From positions 1 through 6,296 of the forward strand of contig JADFPK010000108.1 in NCBI GenBank assembly GCA_022562375.1: a stretch of DNA of 6,296 nucleotides. The letters run 5' to 3'. The translations under genes were made by a program, and so were the position numbers. Position 1 is the stretch's first letter, and each line of letters begins with the position of its first letter. The notes under the pieces are model-generated. The model saw nothing but the letters and a program-made list of their open reading frames with translations. It was not told where the DNA came from and made no database searches. This stretch comes from Pseudomonadota bacterium (GTDB taxonomy: Bacteria > Pseudomonadota > Alphaproteobacteria > SMXQ01). Positions 1 through 4,608 of the stretch are shown in pieces.

Positions 1-528
1 GACGTGCCTGGCGCCGATCTCGGCTGGGCCGTGGCCGACATCTCCCGCTTCGGCCTCGCCGATTTGGCCCCGGGCGGCGGCGCCCGGCGCTTTGTGCTGA
101 TCGCGCCCGGCGGCGCCCGGCACCGGCCGGCGAAGCGCTGGCCGATGGAGCGATTCGCCGCCTTCGCGGCAAGGCTTGCGGCCAAGGGGGTGACGCCGGT
201 GGTTCTCGGCGCCGGGGCGGAGCGCGAGGCGGCCGACGCCGTTTGCGATCTTTGCCCGGATGCGCGCAATCTTTGCACCCTGACCTCTTTCATCGATATC
301 ATAGCGCTGGCGCGCGACGCGGCGGGCGCCGTCGGCAACGACACCGGGCCGATGCACCTGATCGCCGCCGCCGGTTGTCCGTCGGTGGTCCTGTTCTCCG
401 ACGAATCCGATCCGGCGCTGTGCGCCCCACGGGGGCCCGGGGGCCGGGCGTCGGTCACGGTTTTGCGCCGGCGCTCGCTGGCGGATCTGGCGCCGGGCGA
501 GGTCGACGCGGCTTTAATTCTGCGTTAA
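1..528 (+). CDS. Glycosyltransferase family 9 (heptosyltransferase-like), C-terminal part
   Basis: The frame is open at the left edge and ends at TAA 526-528, giving 175 residues of a protein that starts upstream. GT9 enzymes such as WaaF/WaaC transfer heptose from ADP-heptose to the lipopolysaccharide inner core at the cytoplasmic face of the inner membrane. The visible part is the C-terminal Rossmann-like half. It shows a strand and loop reading LIAPGGARHRPAKRWP (window residues 33-48), where the family has its APGA...KRWP motif, then VVLGAGAERE (67-76) and the signature GNDTGPMHLIAAAG (112-125), which contributes to the nucleotide-sugar site. The VVLFSDESDP stretch (129-138) fits the strand that follows. 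The exact acceptor cannot be told from this half, so no symbol is given. The gene lies 104 bp before thrS on the same strand, but thrS has its own promoter. Confidence 0.88.
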   Translation, partial: DVPGADLGWAVADISRFGLADLAPGGGARRFVLIAPGGARHRPAKRWPMERFAAFAARLAAKGVTPVVLGAGAEREAADAVCDLCPDARNLCTLTSFIDIIALARDAAGAVGNDTGPMHLIAAAGCPSVVLFSDESDPALCAPRGPGGRASVTVLRRRSLADLAPGEVDAALILR

Positions 529-558
529 CGCCGATGCGCTAATCAGCCAGTTGTATCC

Positions 559-586
559 TTGACACTTCCCGCAAGAATTATAAATT
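559..586 (+). promoter_or_regulatory. Sigma-70 type promoter of thrS
   Basis: A perfect -35 hexamer TTGACA (559-564) is followed after 16 bp by TAAATT (581-586), which matches 4 of 6 bases of the -10 consensus. A better -10 word, TATAAA (579-584), also lies here, but its spacing of 14 bp is short. The AT-rich 576-587 stretch stands out against GC-rich surroundings. Transcription would start near 593, giving a leader of about 40 nt before the thrS ATG, so there is no room for a long riboswitch or T-box leader. Confidence 0.6.
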
Positions 587-622
587 TCAGGCACCGGCAT
601 TGGATGGAGCGCACGGAACCGC

Positions 623-627
623 AAGGA
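623..627 (+). promoter_or_regulatory. Ribosome binding site that decides the thrS start
   Basis: AAGGA lies 5 nt before the ATG at 633. The longer alternative start, a TTG at 600 in the same frame, has no purine-rich site at the right distance. The ATG also gives a protein whose residue numbering matches E. coli ThrRS exactly in the active site. Confidence 0.65.
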
Positions 628-632
628 CTTTG

Positions 633-2546
633 ATGGTCGCCATTACCCTTCCCGACGGAAATGTGCGTGAATTCGACGGACCGGTTTCGGGCGCCGATGT
701 CTCCGCCGCCATCGGCCCCGGCCTGGCCAAGGCCGCCCTCGCCATTCGCGTCAACGGCGAGCTTTGGGATCTCTCTCGGCCGATCATCGATGACGCCAAG
801 ATAGAGATCGTCACCCGTGACCATGACGACGCGCTCGAGATCATTCGCCACGACGCCGCCCACGTCATGGCCGAGGCGGTCAAGGAGCTCTACACCGACA
901 CCCAGGTGACCATCGGCCCGTCGATCGAGAACGGCTTTTATTACGATTTCGCCCGCCCGACGCCCTTCACGCCCGAGGATCTCGAGAAGATCGAGGGGCG
1001 CATGCGCGAGATCGTCGAGCGCGACGAGTCGATCAGCCGGGAGGTCTGGGACCGGGCCGAGGCGATCGAGTTCTTCAAGGACCAGGGCGAGTTCTACAAG
1101 GCCGAGATCATCGAGGCGTTTCCGGAGGGCGAGGTGATCACGCTCTACCGTCAGGGCGGCTTCATCGACCTCTGCCGGGGGCCGCATCTGCCCTCGACCG
1201 GCAGGCTCGGCAAGGCCTTCAAGCTGATGAAGCTGGCCGGCGCCTATTGGCGCGGCGATTCGCGCAACGAGATGCTCCAGCGCATCTACGGCACCGCCTG
1301 GGCCGACGACAAACAGCTCAAGAAATACCTCTTCCGGCTCGAAGAGGCGGAGCGCCGCGACCATCGCCGCCTGGGGCGCGAAATGAGCCTCTTTCACTTC
1401 CAGGACGTCGCCGTCGGCAGCGCCTTCTGGCACCCCAAGGGCTGGACGCTCTACCGGATCATCGAGAATTATGTCCGCGCCAGGCTGGACAAGGCCGGAT
1501 ATGTCGAGGTGCACACGCCCCAACTCATCGACCGGTCGCTGTGGGAGGCGTCCGGCCATTGGGAGAAGTTCCGCGAATACATGTTCACCGCCGAGTCCGA
1601 GGACAAGATTCTGGCGCTCAAGCCGATGAACTGCCCGGCCCACGTGCAGATCTTCCGCCAGGGGATCAAGAGCTACCGGGACCTGCCGCTGCGCATGGCC
1701 GAGTTCGGCTCATGCCACCGCAACGAGCCCTCGGGCGCGCTCCATGGGCTGATGCGGGCCAGGGCCTTCACCCAGGACGACGCCCATATCTTCTGCACCG
1801 AGGACCAGATCACGTCCGAGACCAAGGACTTCTGCGATCTTCTGATCAGCGTTTACGCGGATTTCGGCTTCACCGACGTGATCGTGAACTTCGCCGACCG
1901 CCCGGATGTGCGCGTCGGCGCCGACGACGTCTGGGATCGGGCCGAAGGGGCGCTCAAGGAGGCGGTGGACGCCAGCGGACTCGAATACAAGCTCAACCCC
2001 GGAGAGGGCGCCTTTTACGGGCCGAAGATCGAATTCGTGCTGCGCGACGCCATCGGCAGGGATTGGCAGTTGGGCACCCTGCAGGTGGATTTCGTCCTGC
2101 CCGAGCGCCTCGACGCCTCTTACGTCGGCGAGGACGGGGCGCGGCACCGCCCGGTGATGCTGCATCGCGCCATCCTCGGCTCGATGGAGCGGTTCATCGG
2201 CGTCCTGATCGAGCACTATGCCGGCCGCCTGCCGTTGTGGCTGGCGCCGGTGCAGGTGGTGGTGGCGACGATCACCAGCGACGGCGATGCGTTCGCCGCC
2301 AAGGTGATCGAAGCCCTCGAGGCGGCGGGTCTGCGCGCCGAGCTCGATGTCAGCAACGAAAAGATCGGCTACAAGGTGCGCCAACACTCATTGGCCAAGG
2401 TGCCGGTGCTGTTGGTCATCGGCAAGCGGGAGGCCGAGAACGGGACCGTGGCGGTGCGCCGTTTGGGCGGCAAGGAGCAAGAAAATCTTGCGCTTGAAGA
2501 GGCAGTCGCTAGACTGAAATCAGAGGCCGCGATGCCGGCGGGATAG
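633..2546 (+). CDS. thrS: Threonyl-tRNA synthetase
   Basis: Charges tRNA-Thr with threonine in the cytoplasm (class II aminoacyl-tRNA synthetase). The protein is 637 residues from ATG 633, close to the usual 640. Domain order is complete: an N-terminal TGS domain (about 1-62) and the editing domain, with HxxxH at H73/H77 and CRGPH at C181/H185, the zinc-like cluster that hydrolyses Ser-tRNA-Thr. The catalytic core follows from about 245, then the anticodon-binding domain (about 535-630). Zinc ligands that select threonine are C334 (in MNCPAH), H385 (in DDAHIF) and H511 (in [10 protein letters not shown]). Motif 2 reads [15 protein letters not shown] with R363. These positions equal those of the E. 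coli enzyme, which supports the ATG rather than the TTG at 600. It ends with TAG, and infC follows after 87 bp, a common pairing. Nothing suggests damage. Confidence 0.97.
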   Translation: MVAITLPDGNVREFDGPVSGADVSAAIGPGLAKAALAIRVNGELWDLSRPIIDDAKIEIVTRDHDDALEIIRHDAAHVMAEAVKELYTDTQVTIGPSIENGFYYDFARPTPFTPEDLEKIEGRMREIVERDESISREVWDRAEAIEFFKDQGEFYKAEIIEAFPEGEVITLYRQGGFIDLCRGPHLPSTGRLGKAFKLMKLAGAYWRGDSRNEMLQRIYGTAWADDKQLKKYLFRLEEAERRDHRRLGREMSLFHFQDVAVGSAFWHPKGWTLYRIIENYVRARLDKAGYVEVHTPQLIDRSLWEASGHWEKFREYMFTAESEDKILALKPMNCPAHVQIFRQGIKSYRDLPLRMAEFGSCHRNEPSGALHGLMRARAFTQDDAHIFCTEDQITSETKDFCDLLISVYADFGFTDVIVNFADRPDVRVGADDVWDRAEGALKEAVDASGLEYKLNPGEGAFYGPKIEFVLRDAIGRDWQLGTLQVDFVLPERLDASYVGEDGARHRPVMLHRAILGSMERFIGVLIEHYAGRLPLWLAPVQVVVATITSDGDAFAAKVIEALEAAGLRAELDVSNEKIGYKVRQHSLAKVPVLLVIGKREAENGTVAVRRLGGKEQENLALEEAVARLKSEAAMPAG

Positions 2547-2571
2547 GCCGGGGCCGAGTGCCGGTCCCGGC
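2547..2571 (+). other. GC-rich stem-loop just after the thrS stop
   Basis: GCCGGG (2547-2552) can pair with CCCGGC (2566-2571) around a 13-nt loop. It begins on the first base after the thrS stop. No T tract follows, so it is more likely a processing or stability structure between thrS and infC than a full terminator. A second small hairpin, GTTTC/GAAAC (2602-2606 with 2611-2615), sits 4 nt before the infC Shine-Dalgarno and could influence initiation. Confidence 0.3.
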
Positions 2572-2619
2572 GGCTCTATGCCAACGGCCGGTAAAGGTAC
2601 GGTTTCGGTCGAAACGAAA

Positions 2620-2626
2620 AAGGAGG
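2620..2626 (+). promoter_or_regulatory. Strong Shine-Dalgarno placing the infC start at AUA 2634
   Basis: AAGGAGG is nearly the full complement of the 16S rRNA 3' end. It lies 7 nt before ATA 2634 but 22 nt before the first ATG (2649), which is too far. A TAG at 2631-2633 closes the frame immediately upstream, so 2634 is the earliest possible start codon. Confidence 0.8.
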
Positions 2627-2633
2627 ATTTTAG

Positions 2634-3170
2634 ATAGCAAGACCACGCATGTATGCGCCGCCGGTACGCAAAGGGCCGCGCGTCAATCAAGAGATCCAGG
2701 TAACGACCATCCGCCTGGTAGATGAAGCCGGTGAGATGGTCGGAGTCGTACCGGTGTCTCAAGGGTTGGAGCTGGCCGAAGAGGCCGGGCTTGATTTGGT
2801 GGAGGTGTCCCCGACCGCCGAGCCGCCGGTCTGCAAAATCCTCGATTACGGCAAGTTCAAATACCAGGAGCAGAAGAAGCGGTCCGAAGCCCGCAAGAAG
2901 CAAAAGACCTTCGACGTCAAGGAAATCAAGATGCGGCCGAGCATCGATACCAACGACTATGACGTCAAGATGCGCTCCATCGTCAAGTTCCTGGGCGAAG
3001 GCGACAAGGTGAAGGTGACCGTCCGTTTCCGGGGCCGCGAGATGGTGCATCAGGATTTGGGGCTCGCCGTCCTCAACCGGGTGCGCGACGAACTGGCCGA
3101 GCTGGCCAAAGTCGAGGAGTTCCCGAAGATGGAAGGCCGCCAGATGACCATGGTCATGGCGCCGAGATAA
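2634..3170 (+). CDS. infC: Translation initiation factor IF-3, with probable AUA start
   Basis: Binds the 30S subunit, prevents premature 50S joining and checks the initiator tRNA-start codon match. From ATA 2634 the protein has 178 residues (E. coli 180); an ATG start at 2649 would give 173. The N-terminal domain begins with GPRVNQEI (14-21) and continues through [20 protein letters not shown] to GKFKYQ (73-78). A lysine/arginine-rich linker helix (about 79-92, [12 protein letters not shown]) leads to the C-terminal domain, with KEIKMRP (96-102), [15 protein letters not shown] and [12 protein letters not shown] at the end. All IF3 signatures are intact. The rare start codon fits the known autoregulation of infC, in which IF3 discriminates against its own non-AUG start. 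The gene follows thrS by 87 bp and is probably co-transcribed with it. The usual followers rpmI and rplT are absent. Confidence 0.95.
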   Translation: MARPRMYAPPVRKGPRVNQEIQVTTIRLVDEAGEMVGVVPVSQGLELAEEAGLDLVEVSPTAEPPVCKILDYGKFKYQEQKKRSEARKKQKTFDVKEIKMRPSIDTNDYDVKMRSIVKFLGEGDKVKVTVRFRGREMVHQDLGLAVLNRVRDELAELAKVEEFPKMEGRQMTMVMAPR

Positions 3171-3174
3171 GGGA

Positions 3175-3192
3175 CCGGCCTGGCCCGGCCGG
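3175..3192 (+). terminator. Possible infC terminator hairpin without T tract
   Basis: CCGGCC (3175-3180) pairs with GGCCGG (3187-3192) over a 6-nt loop, starting 4 nt after the infC stop. The stem is all G/C but no run of T follows, so it would be an atypical terminator or a 3'-end stabiliser. A second hairpin follows at 3213-3230. Confidence 0.3.
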
Positions 3193-3212
3193 CGCCCGGA
3201 TTTCACCCTCCT

Positions 3213-3230
3213 CCCGCCCCACATGGCGGG
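3213..3230 (+). terminator. Second GC-rich hairpin after infC
   Basis: CCCGCC (3213-3218) pairs perfectly with GGCGGG (3225-3230) around the loop CCACAT. No T tract follows. Two G/C hairpins in tandem within 60 nt of the infC stop suggest the transcript ends here, but the evidence is structural only. Confidence 0.25.
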
Positions 3231-3392
3231 CACGGGTCCAGCCCCGCGTCACCGCCGCGCCGGTGGTGTCTCAGTTTGAAAATTGATGCGATGAAAGCGC
3301 AAAGCGGTTTCGAATGTCGGCGTAGCGGAGGAAAGGCGTCGTCGTTCCGGTGCGGTGATTGAGTTCGGGTATAGCCGGAAGCGGCCCTAAGA

Positions 3393-3511
3393 ACGTGTAC
3401 TGGAAATCCGAAACTTTTCCAGATCGACGTGTACGGAAATCCCGAAGTCCACGGCTTTCGGGGCTTGCCGCTCAACGGTGCTGACGTACGGAAAACAGTT
3501 CCTTTCCGTAC
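3393..3511. repeat. Three successive stem-loops sharing the GTACGGAAA word
   Basis: A 20-nt unit at 3393-3412 recurs at 3427-3446 with two single-base indels (ACGTGTACtGGAAATCCGAA against ACGTGTACGGAAATcCCGAA). A shorter third copy, ACGTACGGAAAA, is at 3484-3495. Each copy carries its own inverted repeat: CTGGAAA/TTTCCAG (3400-3406 with 3416-3422), CCCGAA/TTCGGG (3441-3446 with 3457-3462), and the strongest, GTACGGAAA/TTTCCGTAC (3486-3494 with 3503-3511; 9 bp, 8-nt loop). Function is unknown; a small repeat family or a tandem protein-binding site are both possible. Confidence 0.6.
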
Positions 3512-3543
3512 ACCCGCCGGCCGACTCGCGGTTGTCCTAAGTA

Positions 3544-3628
3544 TGTCTGCTTTGCGCCCGGGAGCGGACGTTCACGTGGGCTCTGCTGCATGTCCGCAAA
3601 TGACCCAGGCCGTGTGAAAACGCGGACA
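3544..3628. repeat. TGTCCGC-type intergenic palindromic repeat
   Basis: Four half-sites alternate in orientation: TGTCTGC (3544-3550), inverted GCGGACG (3564-3570), TGTCCGC (3591-3597) and inverted GCGGACA (3622-3628). The outer pair of the second half, TGTCCGC/GCGGACA, is a perfect 7-bp match. Similar TGTCCGCTTT...AAAGCGGACA words are, from memory, scattered between genes of many alphaproteobacteria, where they create spurious short reading frames such as the one at 3429-3617. The last half-site lies inside the left part of the neighbouring MITE-like element. Confidence 0.5.
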
Positions 3629-3754
3629 CCGAGACCAATTGCGCAACAATTGAATCCGGAAAGTAACGTGGACGAATCAACATTGCGACGAAGGCCAGCC
3701 TAACGGTTCAAAATTTCACCCCGGTCTCCGAAAAATTGTTTTCACACAGCCTGG
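3605..3754. mobile_element. MITE-like element with terminal inverted repeats
   Basis: The ends are inverted copies: CCAGGCCGTGTGAAAAC (3605-3621) and GTTTTCACACAGCCTGG (3738-3754) match at 16 of 17 positions. A further 6-bp match, GAGACC (3631-3636) against GGTCTC (3723-3728), lies at exactly the same distance (26 nt) from both ends, so the arms are related over 32 bp with a divergent 7-nt block. The 150-bp body has no gene. This is what a non-autonomous derivative of an insertion sequence looks like. The flanks do not show a clear target duplication. The IS family was not identified. Confidence 0.5.
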
Positions 3755-3826
3755 ACCCACAGCGGAAATCGGCCGCATGCAACTTAGTGCGGATTTGTTG
3801 GTGTGACCGGAGAAGTGGGAGAGGAC

Positions 3827-4093
3827 TTAGCTGACGCGAACATCCGTTGGCGGCATCAGGTCGTCGAGTAGAGCCTTCGCCTCCTTGAGGTCTAGCGTGT
3901 CGAAGCCTTCCGTGAACCAGTCGTAGACCGGAGCGAGAAGGTCGCGGGCCTCCGTGGTCTTGTTCTGGGATTGCCAAAGGCGGGCGAGGCGGCGGGTTTT
4001 CTCGCGGCCATGATCGCGGAGCTCGCGCGGGCCGATTAGGCATCCGGGCGCACGACCGGCGATGAATTCGGTGGCCCAATTGAAATCAGCGTG
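3827..4093 (-). pseudogene. C-terminal remnant of a cyclase-associated ATPase/TPR protein
   Basis: Read on the minus strand, the frame ends at TAA (3829-3827) and is open back to a stop at 4096-4094, with no start codon of its own. Its last ~53 residues include [20 protein letters not shown], then [11 protein letters not shown] and [13 protein letters not shown]. This closely resembles the C-terminal end of the large adenylate/guanylate cyclase-associated ATPase/TPR proteins of Rhizobiales and Rhodospirillales, as I recall them (...[28 protein letters not shown]). The similarity fades upstream of about 3988. The cyclase, ATPase and TPR parts are missing, so this is a relic. It lies on the same strand as the cyclase-like gene at 4585-6296, separated from it by the opposite-strand rhodanese. 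That suggests a once larger cluster of such genes, cut by deletion or insertion. Confidence 0.68.
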
Positions 4094-4108
4094 CTAGCCT
4101 GCAATAGG
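4080..4108 (+). promoter_or_regulatory. Weak promoter candidate for the rhodanese gene
   Basis: TTGAAA (4080-4085) and AATAGG (4103-4108) are separated by 17 bp, just before the rhodanese ribosome binding site. The -10 word matches the consensus at only 3 of 6 positions. The TTGACA at 4114-4119 is too near the start codon to be the -35 of this gene. The region overlaps the 5' side of the minus-strand relic. Confidence 0.2.
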
Positions 4109-4122
4109 ACGCGTTGACATGC

Positions 4123-4128
4123 GGAGGA
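4123..4128 (+). promoter_or_regulatory. Ribosome binding site of the rhodanese gene
   Basis: GGAGGA ends 4 nt before ATG 4133, with the core GGAGG 5 nt away. This good site, directly before an ATG that opens a textbook signal peptide, makes the start secure and argues that the gene is or was recently expressed. Confidence 0.7.
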
Positions 4129-4132
4129 AACC

Positions 4133-4549
4133 ATGAATTCGAAGAAGACGTTTGTTTCGTTGTTGGTGCTTTTGGCGTTCAGCGCCGGGGCGATGGCCCA
4201 ACAATCGCCGATAGAGGTGGCGGGTGCGACAACAATCGACGCCGCGCAGGCCAAGGTGCTTTACGATCGCGGCGCGAAGTTCGTCGATGTCCGCAGCTCC
4301 ACGCTTTGGGAAGCCGGGCGCGTTCCGGGTGCGAGCTATCTCGACTGGAGCACCGGTTTCAACGAACCGAGTTTGCTCCGCGTTGCGACCAAGAGCGACG
4401 AAGTGGTGATCTATTGTTCAGGCCCGGGGTGAAAGAGGTCGTCCAAGGCATGCGCACAGGCTGTGCGCTGGGGATATAAAAAGATCTACTACTTCCGCGG
4501 CGGATTTCCCGCTTGGCGGAGTGCCGGATTTCCGACCGACCCGCCATAG
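4133..4549 (+). CDS. Exported rhodanese-like sulfurtransferase with in-frame TGA at codon 100 (Sec candidate or nonsense)
   Basis: Single-domain rhodaneses move sulfane sulfur via a persulfide on an active-site cysteine. Residues 1-22 are a Sec signal peptide (KK, hydrophobic core, AMA before QQ), so the protein should be periplasmic. The domain shows FVDVRSSTLWEAGRVPGASY (50-69) and the active-site strand VVIYC with C95. The loop reads CSGPG, then TGA (4430-4432), then KRSSKACAQAVRWGYKK, YYFRGGFPAWRSAGFPTDPP and TAG (4547-4549), all in one frame. Read through, the protein is 138 residues, a normal length. Stopped at TGA it has 99 and lacks the last third of the fold. From memory, relatives have C-x4-C-x-R-S here, so TGA falls on the second cysteine. 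This fits selenocysteine, but a fresh nonsense mutation or a sequencing error is equally compatible with the sequence alone. Confidence 0.78.
4452..4468 (+). other. Hairpin after the in-frame TGA, bacterial SECIS candidate
   Basis: GCGCAC (4452-4457) pairs perfectly with GTGCGC (4463-4468) around the loop AGGCT. The stem starts 19 nt and the loop 25 nt after the TGA. Bacterial SECIS elements are hairpins just 3' of the UGA with a small apical loop carrying an early G; that of E. coli fdhF has the loop AGGUCU. The resemblance is suggestive, but the distance is longer than in fdhF, the loop lacks the GU pair, and GC-rich coding DNA forms hairpins easily. Confidence 0.35.
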
Positions 4550-4582
4550 GCTGGGCTCGCCGGATCCGATGCGCCGCGGCCG

Positions 4583-4608
4583 GCCTACTCGACGGTAAAC
4601 GAGTAGGC
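4583..4608. terminator. 9-bp inverted repeat between convergent genes
   Basis: GCCTACTCG (4583-4591) and CGAGTAGGC (4600-4608) are perfect complements around an 8-nt loop. The repeat contains the stop codon of the minus-strand gene (4587-4585) and lies 34 bp after the rhodanese stop. It could end or stabilise transcripts from both sides. No T tract follows on either strand, so it is not a classic intrinsic terminator. Confidence 0.35.

Larger units (their letters stand above)
3171..3826. other. Stretch without an intact gene, rich in repeats
   Basis: No frame on either strand here has a recognisable domain, a convincing ribosome binding site or steady codon use. Short open frames at 3203-3475 (-) and 3429-3617 (+) run through inverted and direct repeats and look spurious. 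What can be seen is two GC hairpins (3175-3230), three stem-loops with a shared word (3393-3511), a TGTCCGC palindromic repeat (3544-3628) and a MITE-like element (3605-3754). In 3231-3392 and 3755-3826 I see nothing specific. By eye the base composition is less GC-rich than in thrS and infC, which fits accessory DNA. Confidence 0.6.

Noticed and set aside
600..632. Upstream TTG start for thrS adding 11 residues
   Set aside because: No ribosome binding site. ATG 633 has AAGGA at 5 nt and gives residue numbers identical to E. coli ThrRS at the zinc and editing sites.
528..632. T-box or threonine attenuator ahead of thrS
   Set aside because: The promoter at 559-586 leaves a leader of only about 40 nt with no terminator hairpin or threonine-rich leader peptide.
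543..1643. Long minus-strand open frame (366 codons) antisense to thrS
   Set aside because: Shadow of the GC-rich thrS gene, which has all catalytic residues on the plus strand.
3203..3475. Minus-strand 90-codon frame
   Set aside because: It covers the hairpins and repeats, has no recognisable domain, and its codon use is unlike the neighbouring genes.
3429..3617. Plus-strand 62-codon frame (MYGNPEVHG...)
   Set aside because: It starts within a direct repeat, runs through the palindromic repeat, has no ribosome binding site and no domain. Similar peptides arise from the same repeat in other genomes.
3708..4079. Minus-strand 123-codon frame ([10 protein letters not shown]...)
   Set aside because: It is a shadow: the recognisable [15 protein letters not shown] sequence is in a different minus-strand frame over the same bases.
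4430..4432. TGA read as tryptophan by a changed genetic code
   Set aside because: thrS, infC and the cyclase-type gene use TGG for tryptophan and contain no in-frame TGA, and the genome is GC-rich. No real stop in this window is TGA, but five genes are too few to argue from.
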